The notes under the pieces: model-generated | Told to the model about the DNA's origin: nothing | Database searches by the model: none | Seen by the model: only the letters and a program-made list of their open reading frames with translations | In this document: piece by piece, positions 9,428 through 18,751 of the stretch | Position numbering within the stretch: position 1 is the stretch's first letter | Layout: the number at the start of each line of letters is the position of its first letter | Made by a program: the position numbers and the translations under genes | Origin: Acetobacterium sp965140355 | GTDB lineage: Bacteria; Bacillota; Clostridia; Eubacteriales; Eubacteriaceae | Assembly: GCA_965140355.1 (NCBI GenBank) | Contig: OZ223192.1 | Location: 376,556-440,555, forward strand | Length of the DNA stretch: 64,000 bases | Direction of reading: 5' to 3'

Positions 9428-11839
9428 ATGTCAACATATGAACATAAAAAAATAGAAGAAAAGTGGCAAAAGCATTGGGAAGAAAATGAGACCTTCCGGA
9501 TGGAAGAAAACTCTGACAAAGAAAAGTTTTATGGCCTGGTTGAATTCCCGTATCCATCAGGGGTTGGTCTTCATGTTGGACATGTTCGGGCGTATACATC
9601 ACTGGAAGTTATTGCCAGAAAACGTCGAATGGAAGGCTTTAATGTGCTTTTCCCGATAGGTTGGGATGCTTTTGGACTGCCAACCGAAAACTATGCGATT
9701 CAAACCGGGCGACACCCTCGAGCCGTTACCGATGAAAATATTGCCGTATTTACCAATCAGCTTAAACGGATTGGTTATGCCTTTGACTGGGATAAAGAAA
9801 TCGATACAACCGATCCCAAATATTACAAATGGACGCAATGGATTTTTTTGCAATTGTTTAAACATGGACTGGCTTTTCGAGATCGGACTTACGTAAATTT
9901 CTGCAACGGTTGTAAAGTCGTTTTAGCTAATGAAGATTTCCGCGATGGAAAATGTGATCGTTGTGGCAGTGAAGTAGTCCAAATGGAAAAAGATGTATGG
10001 TTTCTAAAAATTAGGAATTATGCTGAAGAATTACTTAAAGGTCTGGATGATGTCAATTATTTGCCGCGGATTCGTTTGGAACAGGAAAATTGGATCGGGA
10101 AATCGGTTGGTGCCGAAGTTGATTTTACGATTGCTGGTTACGATAAAAAGTTACGGGTATTTACGACGCGACCTGATACGCTGTTTGGGGCAACTTTTAT
10201 GGTTATTGCGCCAGAACATCCTTTGATAGAGGAGCTTTCGGAGTCAATTACAAATATGGCGGAATTGATTGATTATCAAGATCAGGCTAAACGAAAAACG
10301 GAATTCGAACGTGTCCAACTGGCAAAAGAAAAAACCGGGGTGCGAATTTTAGGAATTCAAGCGATCAATCCGGTGACAAATTCGGAGATACCTATTTTTA
10401 TTGCCGATTATGTTATGATGGGTTATGGTACTGGCGCCATTATGGCGGTACCAGGTCATGATAATCGAGACTGGGATTTTGCGAAAAAATTTGATTTACC
10501 GATCATTGAAGTTATTGAAGGTGGAGATGTAAGCGAAGCGGCGTATACCAACACTGATTCTGGTAAAATGGTGAACTCTGGCTTTTTAAATGGGATGGAA
10601 GTCAAAGATGCGATACAAAAAACGATTGATTTTCTGGAAAACGAAAAGCTGGGAAAACGGACGATTAATTATAAAATGAAAGATTGGGCCTTTAATCGGC
10701 AACGATATTGGGGCGAACCCATTCCAATTATCCATTGTCCTAAATGTGGCATGGTACCAGTGCCGGAAGCAGAATTGCCGCTGGAATTACCAATCGTTGA
10801 AAGTTATACGCCCACCGATACCGGTAAATCACCACTTGCCAATATCCCGGAATGGTATCAAACCACTTGTCCTGTTTGTGGCGGGGCGGCAGAGCGGGAA
10901 ACGGATACGATGCCGCAATGGGCAGGTTCCAGTTGGTATTTTTTACGATATTTTGATAATAAAAATGACGAAGCTTTTGCATCTGAAGAAAAACTAAAAT
11001 ATTGGATGCCGGTAGACTGGTATAATGGTGGAATGGAACATGTCACGCGACATCTTTTGTATTCTCGATTCTGGCATCAATTCCTGTTTGACATTGGTTG
11101 CGTGCCGGTAAGAGAACCTTATGCTAAACGAACCGCACAGGGTTTGATTCTTGGTAATGATGGCGAAAAGATGTCTAAATCTAAGGGTAATGTCGTTAAT
11201 CCGAACGATATAATTGAGGAGTTTGGCGCCGATACCTTGAGAACCTATATCATGTTTATTGGTGACTATGAAAAGTCAGCCCCATGGTCAGACAATGGGG
11301 CAAAAGGTTGCCGTCGTTTCTTGGATCGCGTATGGAAACTTCAAGATATGGTGAGTGCTGAAGCTGGTTATGGAAAAGCATTGGAATCAACAATTCATAA
11401 AACCATTAAAAAAGTTAATGATGATTATGAAGAAATGAAATATAATACGGCGATTGCCGCATTGATGACGTTAGTCAATGAATTTAACCGAGAAAATGAA
11501 TTGACCCGAGATGCGTTTAAAACTTTTTTGCAATTGCTTTATCCCGTGGCACCTCATGTTACTTCAGAAATATGGGAAAATATGGAAATGGGTGGAAATT
11601 TAGATGATGCCCCCTGGCCGCAATACGACGAAGCTAAAACAGTTGATGATGTTATTGAAATGGCCGTTCAGATTAATGGTAAAGTACGCGGCACAATCAC
11701 CATCCCGGTAGATGCCGACAAAGAAGCAGCAAAAGCGATTGCGCTTGCTCATGAAAATATTTTGGCTTATACGCAAGGAAAAACGGTGGTCAAAGAAATT
11801 TATGTACCCGGAAAGATTTTTAATATTGTGGTAAAATAA
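9428..11839 (+). CDS. leuS: Leucyl-tRNA synthetase
   Basis: 803 residues, normal for bacterial LeuRS. The start is ATG 9428 (MSTYEHKKIEE) behind GGAGG. The class I HIGH motif appears as the HVGHVRAY segment (about residues 49-56), and the KMSKS loop is present as EKMSKSKGN (about 580). The editing (CP1) domain lies between them with the TRPDTLFGATF segment, and a C-terminal anticodon-binding domain ends in KIFNIVVK. It charges tRNA-Leu in the cytosol. The leader contains a consensus promoter and a terminator-like hairpin, so expression may be attenuated. rnhA follows after three bases and is probably co-transcribed. Confidence 0.98.
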   Translation: MSTYEHKKIEEKWQKHWEENETFRMEENSDKEKFYGLVEFPYPSGVGLHVGHVRAYTSLEVIARKRRMEGFNVLFPIGWDAFGLPTENYAIQTGRHPRAVTDENIAVFTNQLKRIGYAFDWDKEIDTTDPKYYKWTQWIFLQLFKHGLAFRDRTYVNFCNGCKVVLANEDFRDGKCDRCGSEVVQMEKDVWFLKIRNYAEELLKGLDDVNYLPRIRLEQENWIGKSVGAEVDFTIAGYDKKLRVFTTRPDTLFGATFMVIAPEHPLIEELSESITNMAELIDYQDQAKRKTEFERVQLAKEKTGVRILGIQAINPVTNSEIPIFIADYVMMGYGTGAIMAVPGHDNRDWDFAKKFDLPIIEVIEGGDVSEAAYTNTDSGKMVNSGFLNGMEVKDAIQKTIDFLENEKLGKRTINYKMKDWAFNRQRYWGEPIPIIHCPKCGMVPVPEAELPLELPIVESYTPTDTGKSPLANIPEWYQTTCPVCGGAAERETDTMPQWAGSSWYFLRYFDNKNDEAFASEEKLKYWMPVDWYNGGMEHVTRHLLYSRFWHQFLFDIGCVPVREPYAKRTAQGLILGNDGEKMSKSKGNVVNPNDIIEEFGADTLRTYIMFIGDYEKSAPWSDNGAKGCRRFLDRVWKLQDMVSAEAGYGKALESTIHKTIKKVNDDYEEMKYNTAIAALMTLVNEFNRENELTRDAFKTFLQLLYPVAPHVTSEIWENMEMGGNLDDAPWPQYDEAKTVDDVIEMAVQINGKVRGTITIPVDADKEAAKAIALAHENILAYTQGKTVVKEIYVPGKIFNIVVK

Positions 11840-11842
11840 AAA

Positions 11843-12307
11843 ATGAAAGTTATTCATTTATATACCGATGGGGGTTGTCGCGGAAATGGCAAAGATGGCG
11901 AAAATCTTGGCGCTATTGGCGGTCTGCTGATTTATCCCGAAAAAAATGTTATAAAAGAATATAAACGGGCCTACGAAAACACCACCAATAACCAAATGGA
12001 GTTATTGGCGGTGATCGAGGGTTTAAAATTTTTAAAAGAGCCTTGTGAAGTTCATATTTATAGTGATTCTGCCTATGTTGTTAATGCCTATTTGCAAAAT
12101 TGGATTGGCGGGTGGAAGGCGAAAAACTGGACAAGAGGAAAAGCCGGAGCCTTAAAAAACAAAGAAATTTGGATGGAATTAGATCAGTTGGTTAATAGCC
12201 ATCAGGTAACTTTTCATAAAGTTAAGGGTCATGCTGAAAATCCTTACAATAATCGTGCCGATTTACTGGTGAATCAGGCGATGGACGAATATAACCATAT
12301 GGATTAA
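11843..12307 (+). CDS. rnhA: Ribonuclease HI
   Basis: 154 residues, the normal size of bacterial RNase HI. The catalytic carboxylates are visible: Asp in YTDGGCRGN (about residue 9), Glu in NNQMELLAV (about 52), Asp in YSDSAYVV (about 74), and Asp in NNRADLLV (about 136), with the catalytic-loop His in VKGHAENPYNN. It degrades the RNA of RNA:DNA hybrids during replication and R-loop removal. It begins three bases after the leuS stop and probably depends on the leuS promoter. The terminator after it serves both this gene and the convergent DegV gene. Confidence 0.95.
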   Translation: MKVIHLYTDGGCRGNGKDGENLGAIGGLLIYPEKNVIKEYKRAYENTTNNQMELLAVIEGLKFLKEPCEVHIYSDSAYVVNAYLQNWIGGWKAKNWTRGKAGALKNKEIWMELDQLVNSHQVTFHKVKGHAENPYNNRADLLVNQAMDEYNHMD

Positions 12308-12311
12308 ACTA

Positions 12312-12354
12312 AAAAAGACTTCAACCTACTACTAAAACGGGTTGAAGTTTTTTT
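12312..12354. terminator. Bidirectional terminator between rnhA and the DegV gene
   Basis: GACTTCAACC and GGGTTGAAGT form the stem around TACTACTAAAAC, flanked by A and T runs, between two convergent genes. Confidence 0.85.
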
Positions 12355-12386
12355 AAATTATACATATTAGTTATCAATTTTATCGA

Positions 12387-13232
12387 TTAAAAAGCCATTA
12401 GCAGGCCTTTATCATTCGAATAATAAGTGGTTAAGCCATGCATTGGAAAAATATAAATCTCTTTGAGATTAAAGCGTTTTTCTAAAAGATCTTTGAGAAT
12501 TTCAGCTTGACTCAAGTTATTGCAATGGGTGATGACTACTGGAAACTGCGGGTGGGTTTTAACTTTTTCTTCAACCATGTTGGCAAGGTTGGAAAGGGCT
12601 TTTTTAATACCTCTTGCTTTTGATACCAGTTGGATTTCACCATTATTATCGGAGCGAAAAATGGGCATAATCGAAAGGGCTGAAGCAACAATACCAGCTA
12701 CACGGTTCATGCGGCCGCTTTTAACAAGATTGGAAAGATCCTGGAGTAGAAAACGGAGGTTTAAGGTTTCTTGATAGCTGGTAAGTTTTTGACAAATGGT
12801 TTCGAAATCCATCGTACCAGCTTTAATAAAATCACGAAGCTGCATGATCACTAAGATCATAAAGGGTGATGTTGACAGGGTATCGAATAGGCTGATTTTC
12901 AAACTGTCATCTTCTTCAAGGACCATATTTTTGGCAACCCGGGCACTATTATAAGTACCGCTTAAGCCTGAGGTCATGGTAATGACATAACTTTGTTTAT
13001 TTTTTCGTAGCTCAACAGCAAAATCTTCAGGTGATGGGCAAGCAGATGATGAAGCCGTTTTATGAGCTTTCATAGCAGCTATGAGTTCTTTGGTGTTGAG
13101 GCTTTCATCGTCAATGAACTCATGATCGCCAACAATTATTTTTAACGGAACAATTGAAAAATCAATATCGTCCTTTTCTAAAAAATTAATAGGCAGATCA
13201 CAAGAGCTATCGCTGATAATTCGTGGTTTCAT
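12387..13232 (-). CDS. DegV family fatty-acid-binding protein
   Basis: 281 residues, typical DegV length. The N-terminal IISDSSCDLP motif and the TSGLSGTYNSAR segment (about residues 90-105) are the family signatures that surround the bound acyl chain. The rest follows the two-domain DegV fold, with GRMNRVAG near 175. DegV (FakB) proteins bind fatty acids and present them to the FakA kinase for acyl-phosphate formation. No fakA is nearby, so the partner would act from elsewhere. An ATG start is preceded by an AAAGAGGAC stretch on the minus strand. Confidence 0.9.
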   Translation of the reverse strand: MKPRIISDSSCDLPINFLEKDDIDFSIVPLKIIVGDHEFIDDESLNTKELIAAMKAHKTASSSACPSPEDFAVELRKNKQSYVITMTSGLSGTYNSARVAKNMVLEEDDSLKISLFDTLSTSPFMILVIMQLRDFIKAGTMDFETICQKLTSYQETLNLRFLLQDLSNLVKSGRMNRVAGIVASALSIMPIFRSDNNGEIQLVSKARGIKKALSNLANMVEEKVKTHPQFPVVITHCNNLSQAEILKDLLEKRFNLKEIYIFPMHGLTTYYSNDKGLLMAF

Positions 13233-13456
13233 ATTTGTCCTCTTTCAATCTTTATAGGTAAGCTGTCTATTGCTAACGATAAGTTGAGCTAAATAGAGCA
13301 GCTTATTGCTTAACTAATTCATTTCATAAGATATGATAATTGATCTCAATTGATTGGTTGATAAGTTGAATGATTAAATTAGCAGTTAGTTTAGATGCTT
13401 CACGTAAATGTGAAAATAATGATTTGAAATTATCATTTCATTTATATAATAATAAC

Positions 13457-13490
13457 TTATAAAGCTTAAAAATATTTTTAAGCTTTATAA
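13457..13490. terminator. 34-bp perfect palindrome at the end of the glycosyltransferase gene
   Basis: TTATAAAGCTTAAAAAT and its exact complement form a 34-bp palindrome that includes the stop codon of the upstream minus-strand gene. The AT-rich stem with T runs on both strands fits a weak bidirectional terminator. Confidence 0.5.
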
Positions 13491-14621
13491 GGAGTTTGTC
13501 AGATAGGAAAAAGTGTCGTCTAAATTCAACTGTTTTAAAATATCCTTGGTAATTAAAGCTGTTGAATGACCGTTATCAATATGGCTAAGGCGGTTTTTCA
13601 TTGAAAATCGTTTGATATCATTGTCTTTTAATGCTTCGATTGCAAGAAAAAGTTCAGACATGTTATTGGCGACAACAGCAGCACCTTGTTGCTTAAACCA
13701 TAAGGCATTTTCACCTTCTTGACCGGGAGTGGGATTATATAAAATAACCGGTACTTTTTTAACAACAACTTCACTAAGTGTTATTCCTCCCGGTTTGGTT
13801 ACCATTAAATCACCAATAGAATAGAATTCGTGAATCGTATCAACAAAACCAAATATTTTTGTATTGGTAAAATTTTGGGCTTCTAATTCATGGCGGAGAT
13901 TTTGGTTTTTTCCGCAAATGACGACAGTTTGCAAATTGTCAATTGTGTCAGTACGTTGACAAAGTTCATTGATATTCCGAAGAACACCATAGGTTCCAGC
14001 AAAAATAATCAGCGTTTTTTTGTTGGGATCCAAATGGTATTTGTTTATGATCGCTAAGCGATTTTCTTTATTATAAAAAGCATCTCTAATCGGAATACCA
14101 GTTTTTAAGATCTTTTCTTTGGGAATACCTTCACTGATAAGGGTATTTTCAACATTTTCGCAGGCTACATAATAACGATCCGTGTCATGATGAATCCATG
14201 ATTTGGGAATGCAAAAATCGGTGACTACGGTAAACAGTTTAATGTTTGGGTAGTTATCTTTTTTAAGGATTGATGAAATTGTATAGGGGTAAGTGTTGAT
14301 AATACAATCAGGTTTGAACGCATCAATCATTTTGAGTAAGGTTTTTTCAGTGAAATGCCACAAGTTATACATAAATTTTTTATGAGCATTTTCTTCAACA
14401 TCATAATAGATGCGTTCATAAAAACTGCTTCCAATTGAATAAGAAAGCAGGTAGGATTTTTCAATCATGCGATTAAGCGTGGGATTAGTTTTATCAAATA
14501 AATCTTGCGTAGAGACATGATGGCCCTGTGCCTCAAAGCTCTCTTTAAGGGTTTGGGCTACCATTGTATGGCCAGACCCGTGGGAACAAGTTAAAATTAA
14601 GATTCGTTTTGGTACTAACAT
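13485..14621 (-). CDS. MGDG synthase/UgtP-like glycosyltransferase
   Basis: 378 residues when started at ATG 14621 (MLVPKRILI), which has AAGGATGG upstream; an alternative in-frame start lies 33 bp earlier. The N-terminal domain carries the MGDG-synthase signature SHGSGHTMVAQTLKESF (about 13-30). The C-terminal GT-B domain has the sugar-nucleotide region FVDTIHEFYSIGDLMVTKPGGITLSEV (about 260-290), as in MurG and UgtP. It probably transfers a sugar from a UDP-sugar to diacylglycerol at the inner membrane face, making glycolipid or an anchor for cell-wall polymers. The specific sugar is unknown. Monocistronic. Confidence 0.8.
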   Translation of the reverse strand: MLVPKRILILTCSHGSGHTMVAQTLKESFEAQGHHVSTQDLFDKTNPTLNRMIEKSYLLSYSIGSSFYERIYYDVEENAHKKFMYNLWHFTEKTLLKMIDAFKPDCIINTYPYTISSILKKDNYPNIKLFTVVTDFCIPKSWIHHDTDRYYVACENVENTLISEGIPKEKILKTGIPIRDAFYNKENRLAIINKYHLDPNKKTLIIFAGTYGVLRNINELCQRTDTIDNLQTVVICGKNQNLRHELEAQNFTNTKIFGFVDTIHEFYSIGDLMVTKPGGITLSEVVVKKVPVILYNPTPGQEGENALWFKQQGAAVVANNMSELFLAIEALKDNDIKRFSMKNRLSHIDNGHSTALITKDILKQLNLDDTFSYLTNSL

Positions 14622-14786
14622 GGTAATCCATCCTTTCTTGAAAATCTTGGACAATAATCTTCAAATATTTAAATAACTATATATTATTATTTATGATATT
14701 GTTATTTTAGTTATAATTGATTAGATTTCCATTAGAAAAGATTAGTACCAAATTATTGCGATTAGTAATTCGAATAATAAAAATAC

Positions 14787-15569
14787 TTACTCGTCGACCT
14801 CAAGACCTAAAACACAAATATCATCTGATGGTGGCTGATTTTGTTTAAAATTGAGACAGGCTTCGATGATATTATTGCCGATAGTGTTAATTGGTAAATG
14901 GGCGTTTTGTTTAACAATCGAGGAAACGCGTTCAATCGAAAACTCTTCGAGATCAGGGTTTTTAGCATCAATGAGGCCATCGGTAAAGAGAAATAATTTA
15001 TCCTCTTTGGAAAAATTAATACGCATGTCAAAATAGTGCATAGAATCCATGAACTGCTGCAAACCTAACATTGGAAGATTGGGTTTAAGTAATTCAATTT
15101 GCTGATTTGATTTTAAAAGAATCGCATTAGGATGGCCGGCATTCGCAAAATATAAAAACTGATTTTGGGGATCTAAAATCAGTGCAATCGCAGTAAAAAA
15201 GGTATTATCCATTTGTTGGCTGATATCAGATTCAATTTGTTTGAGAATTAAACTTGGTGAGTAATTAATCCGGTGATCTTTCATGGTATAAGAATAACTA
15301 AGCTTAATCATACTGGTAATCATCGCAGCATCGATACCGTGACCAGTTGCATCGGCGATTAATAAGCAGATTTTACCGTCATCCATAAAATGAAAATCAT
15401 AAAAATCGCCTCCGACTTTTCGAAAAGGTTTGAGATAACTAAAAAAATGATAATAATCAGAGACAAAGGAGCCAGGGGCTGGAATAATTTTGCGTTGCAG
15501 GTTTTGCGCAAATTCGAGTTGCTTATCAAAAAGTGCTACAAGAAATTCATAATTATTTGATCGATCCAA
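14787..15569 (-). CDS. PP2C-like SpoIIE/RsbU-family serine phosphatase
   Basis: 260 residues containing essentially one SpoIIE-type phosphatase domain. Visible metal-binding motifs are VGGDFYDFHF (about residue 53) and LIADATGHGIDAAM (about 70), followed by AIALIL, NAGHPNA (about 140) and FLFTDGLIDAKN (about 195). The first 30 residues form a short helix typical of RsbU-type linkers (QLEFAQNLQRKIIP). Such enzymes dephosphorylate anti-anti-sigma factors in partner-switching pathways. There is no sensory domain in this protein and no RsbV/RsbW gene adjacent, so the input and target are not visible. Divergent from the following P-loop gene. Confidence 0.88.
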   Translation of the reverse strand: MDRSNNYEFLVALFDKQLEFAQNLQRKIIPAPGSFVSDYYHFFSYLKPFRKVGGDFYDFHFMDDGKICLLIADATGHGIDAAMITSMIKLSYSYTMKDHRINYSPSLILKQIESDISQQMDNTFFTAIALILDPQNQFLYFANAGHPNAILLKSNQQIELLKPNLPMLGLQQFMDSMHYFDMRINFSKEDKLFLFTDGLIDAKNPDLEEFSIERVSSIVKQNAHLPINTIGNNIIEACLNFKQNQPPSDDICVLGLEVDE

Positions 15570-15708
15570 ACGGCGACCTCCTTTAGGTTGATTTCATTTA
15601 TTATAACATAATATTTTTGACTTGTTATGTCGATTTCTGGAAAAATGATTGAAATTATTGGTACTTACCCTTATAATGAACTTATCAATATGAAATGAGG
15701 TGTCTAAA

Positions 15709-16119
15709 ATGATTGAATTTGTATACGGTTCTAAAGGAAGCGGCAAAACAAAAAAAATGATAGATATGGCAAACACGGCGCTTGAGACCTGTGAAGGGGA
15801 TATCATTTTTCTTAACGACAGAGACAAATATCGAGTAAAAGTAGATACTAAAATCAGATTTACGAACTTGGAGGAGTTTGGTATTGTTGGGACTGATCAG
15901 CTTTTTGGTTTTATTAGTGGTGTAATTGCTGAAAATTATGATGTGAAGATTGTTTTCATTGATAATACATTACGACTGATCAATTATCAAGCGCCAGAGG
16001 ACATTTGTAAAATTGTTGAAAAAGTTCAACAATTAAGTGAAAAACATGAAATTAAATTTGTCCTTAGTCTGAGTTGTGAGAAAGCAGAACTTCCAGAATG
16101 TGTCACCAAATTAATATAA
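15709..16119 (+). CDS. Small P-loop ATP-binding protein of unknown function
   Basis: 136 residues from ATG 15709; AGGTG lies 8 bp upstream, and an in-frame GTG 9 bp earlier overlaps that site. A Walker A motif YGSKGSGKTKKMID occurs at residues 5-18. A second motif, KIVFIDNTLRL (about 84-94), resembles a Walker B strand. The rest is alpha/beta without a recognised domain. I do not know its function; it could be a regulatory ATPase. It is the first gene in its unit, followed by a terminator. Confidence 0.75.
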   Translation: MIEFVYGSKGSGKTKKMIDMANTALETCEGDIIFLNDRDKYRVKVDTKIRFTNLEEFGIVGTDQLFGFISGVIAENYDVKIVFIDNTLRLINYQAPEDICKIVEKVQQLSEKHEIKFVLSLSCEKAELPECVTKLI

Positions 16120-16127
16120 AAGTTTAG

Positions 16128-16163
16128 GCGAACCTGATTATAATAATAAGGTTCGTTTCTTTA
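16128..16163 (+). terminator. Rho-independent terminator
   Basis: GCGAACCT (16128-16135) pairs with AGGTTCGT (16149-16156), followed by TTCTTT, downstream of the small P-loop gene. Confidence 0.65.
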
Positions 16164-16187
16164 ATCTATTAAGGAAATTAATAACCG

Positions 16188-17108
16188 ATGACTGATAACC
16201 GATATAACATTTATTCCGCTTGGCTTAAAAAAAAATATGGTGAAAAAGTATATAAACTGCCAATCAATATACCAGTGACCTGTCCTAATCGTGATGGGTC
16301 AAAAGGGGTTGGCGGTTGTATTTATTGTGGTGAGAAAGGCGGGGGAAATGAATCTTTGTCTGATCAATTATCAGTTTTTGAACAAATCGAAAAGAATATC
16401 GCGTACATTGGTAAACGTTATAATGCAAAGAAATTTATCGCTTATTTTCAGAGCTTTTCTAATACCTATTGTGAATTAACTGATTTTGAAAGATGGGTTA
16501 AGGAAGCGATCCGACCGGATATTGTGGAAATTGCGATTTCTACCCGCCCAGATTGTATTACCGATGACCAACTAAAATTTCTTCAAATGATAAAAAGAGA
16601 AAAAAATATCGAAGTGACCATCGAATTAGGTTTACAAAGCGTCAATGAACGAACACTCAGGATTATTAGACGTGGTCACACGCTGGATGATTATCTAAAA
16701 ACGATGGAACGGATCAAAGAAGCAGAGCTTTTATCTTGCACGCATATGATCTTAGATTTACCTTGGGATCAGGAAGAAGATGTGGTTAACGCAGCAAAAA
16801 TCCTTTCTGAAAAGGGGACTGACTTTGTGAAATGCCATAGTTTGTATGTCGAAAAAAACACTATTTTAAAAAAATGGTATGAGGAAAAAAAACTGGTGTT
16901 ATTATCAAAAGATGATTATATTGTACGGGCAATTTTATTTTTAGAACATTTAGCCCCAAACATTGTAATTGAGCGTCTTATTGGCCGAACACCAAAAGAA
17001 GATAGTATTATTACCAATTGGAATACCAGTTGGTGGAAAATTAAAGATGAGCTTGATGCTCAAATGAAGCAGGAAAATAACTACCAGGGACGTCAATTTC
17101 TGGGATGA
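16188..17108 (+). CDS. TIGR01212-family radical SAM protein (YtqA/YhcC-like)
   Basis: 306 residues. The N-terminal cysteine cluster CPNRDGSKGVGGCIYCG gives Cys at about residues 27, 39 and 42, an unusual spacing that is characteristic of this radical SAM subfamily. It is followed by the FQSFSNTY segment, the ISTRPDCI strand (about 120) and ELGLQSVNERTLRIIRRGHT (about 150). It uses a 4Fe-4S cluster and S-adenosylmethionine. The substrate is not established with certainty; RNA modification has been suggested for relatives. The following (p)ppGpp synthetase starts 19 bp downstream, suggesting one transcript. Confidence 0.88.
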   Translation: MTDNRYNIYSAWLKKKYGEKVYKLPINIPVTCPNRDGSKGVGGCIYCGEKGGGNESLSDQLSVFEQIEKNIAYIGKRYNAKKFIAYFQSFSNTYCELTDFERWVKEAIRPDIVEIAISTRPDCITDDQLKFLQMIKREKNIEVTIELGLQSVNERTLRIIRRGHTLDDYLKTMERIKEAELLSCTHMILDLPWDQEEDVVNAAKILSEKGTDFVKCHSLYVEKNTILKKWYEEKKLVLLSKDDYIVRAILFLEHLAPNIVIERLIGRTPKEDSIITNWNTSWWKIKDELDAQMKQENNYQGRQFLG

Positions 17109-17127
17109 ATAATATGAGGTAATCACC

Positions 17128-17931
17128 TTGGGAACAAAATATTGGCAAGAATTTTTAATTCCTTATCATCAGGCTGTTGATGAGATTGTATTAAAATTTA
17201 CAAGTTTAAAAGAACAATACGAAAAAATTGGCGAATATTCACCGATTGAATCGGTTTATGGTCGCGTTAAAAGCGTCTCCAGTATATTGGAAAAAATCCA
17301 TAACTATGGGGTCGGTATCGAATCTTTAGAAGAGAATATCCAGGACATCGCGGGGATTCGGATAATGTGTCAGTTTGAAGCAGATATCTATGAGGTCGTT
17401 GAGTTGATCAAAAAAAGATCTGATTGTGATATGGAAATTATTAAAGTAAAGGATTATCTCAGCGAAGCAAAAGCTAGTGGTTATAAAAGTTACCATTTAA
17501 TTATTCGATACCCTGTTTTTAGTGTTTCAGGAAATCAGTCGATTTTAGTAGAAATTCAGATTCGTACCTTGGCGATGAATTTTTGGTCTATCATTGAGCA
17601 TTCTTTAAATTATAAATATAAGGAAAACATTCCGGAAACGATTAAAAGACGGCTGGTTAATGCCGCAAATGCCGTCAATGAGATCGACCGGGAGATGTCC
17701 TCGATTCGGGAAGAAATTCAAAATGCGCAGCGCTTATTTGGTCTTAAATCAAGTTCTGTAACAAGTATTATTGATAATATCGGATATTTATATAAGTTGA
17801 ATCAAGGCGAGAAAGCTTCTCAATATGAAAAGATTTTTGACGATTTATTTGCTCAGGAGGATATTATTCAGTTAATCTTGTTAAGAAAAGAGCTGGAATC
17901 CGAAGTAAATAAGATTGAAGCTGAGGTTTAA
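17128..17931 (+). CDS. GTP pyrophosphokinase family protein (small alarmone synthetase-like)
   Basis: 267 residues with a single RelA/SpoT synthetase domain and no hydrolase, TGS or ACT domain. The start is TTG 17128 behind TGAGGT. Catalytic features visible: VYGRVKSVSSILEK (about 47-60), DIAGIRIMC (about 82-90), ASGYKSYHL (about 123-131), and EIQIRTLAMNFWSIIEHSLNYK (about 148-170). It makes (p)ppGpp from GTP/GDP and ATP, usually under cell-wall stress in Firmicutes (RelQ/RelP type). Slightly longer than RelQ (about 210), with extra C-terminal helices. It follows the radical SAM gene closely. Confidence 0.88.
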   Translation: MGTKYWQEFLIPYHQAVDEIVLKFTSLKEQYEKIGEYSPIESVYGRVKSVSSILEKIHNYGVGIESLEENIQDIAGIRIMCQFEADIYEVVELIKKRSDCDMEIIKVKDYLSEAKASGYKSYHLIIRYPVFSVSGNQSILVEIQIRTLAMNFWSIIEHSLNYKYKENIPETIKRRLVNAANAVNEIDREMSSIREEIQNAQRLFGLKSSSVTSIIDNIGYLYKLNQGEKASQYEKIFDDLFAQEDIIQLILLRKELESEVNKIEAEV

Positions 17932-17948
17932 GAATACTAAAAATTTGT

Positions 17949-17976
17949 TTGTGATAAAAGGACAATATGTTATAAT
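17949..17976 (+). promoter_or_regulatory. Predicted promoter of yebC
   Basis: TTGTGA and TATAAT with a 16-bp spacer, 37 bp upstream of the yebC start codon. Confidence 0.5.
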
Positions 17977-18013
17977 AACAAACTGTAAATGATAAAAATC
18001 AAGGAGGTTGTCG

Positions 18014-18751
18014 ATGTCTGGACATTCAAAATGGTCGACTATTAAACACAAAAAAGGAAAAGCAGATGCAAAACGAGGTCAAATATTTACCAAGTTAGCA
18101 AAATATATTGCTGTAGCATCCCGGGAGGGTGGCAGTGATCCCGATATGAATGCAAAATTAAAAGAGGCAATCATAAAAGCTAAAGCTGCAAATATGCCAA
18201 ATGATAATATTGATCGGGCAATAAAAAAAGGTGCCGGCGAATTACAGGGCAGCGTTTATGAAGAAATTACTTATGAAGGGTACGGTCCTGGGGGCGTCGC
18301 GGTGATTGTAGAAACATTAACCGACAATAAAAATAGAACGGCTGGGGATGTGCGGCACGCATTTGATAAAAATGGTGGAAATCTTGGAACCAGCGGCTGC
18401 GTAGGTTTTCTGTTTACCAAAAAAGGTCAAATTTTTATTGAGAAAAATAATGAGTTAGATGAAGAATCGCTAATGATGGTGGCTTTGGATGCTGGGGCTG
18501 AAGATATTGAAACAGCTGATGAAGGTTATGAGATCAGTACCGAACCAGCAGATTTTGGTGCGGTATGTGATGCGCTGAAAGAAAACGGTTATGAACTTGT
18601 ATCGGCTGAAATTGCGATGATCCCATCAACTGAAGTTGAATTAACCGAAGCTGTTGATATCAAAAAAATGTTGAAAATGATTGACATGTTTGACGAAAAT
18701 GAAGATATTCAGTCAGTTTGGCACAATTGGGTTGGTGAGGGTGATGAATAA
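18014..18751 (+). CDS. yebC: YebC/PmpR/TACO1-family protein
   Basis: 245 residues from ATG 18014 (MSGHSKWSTIKHKKGKADAKRG), directly behind AAGGAGG; a TTG codon two codons upstream is not needed. The N-terminal signature and the following KANMPNDNIDRAIKKG, EGYGPGGVAVIVE and DNKNRTAGDVRHAFDKNGGNLG blocks are complete. Family members were described as transcription regulators, and more recent work links them to translation of proline-rich stretches. In many bacteria the neighbour is ruvC; here it is a peptidoglycan-binding protein gene that overlaps the 3' end by 8 bp. Confidence 0.97.
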   Translation: MSGHSKWSTIKHKKGKADAKRGQIFTKLAKYIAVASREGGSDPDMNAKLKEAIIKAKAANMPNDNIDRAIKKGAGELQGSVYEEITYEGYGPGGVAVIVETLTDNKNRTAGDVRHAFDKNGGNLGTSGCVGFLFTKKGQIFIEKNNELDEESLMMVALDAGAEDIETADEGYEISTEPADFGAVCDALKENGYELVSAEIAMIPSTEVELTEAVDIKKMLKMIDMFDENEDIQSVWHNWVGEGDE

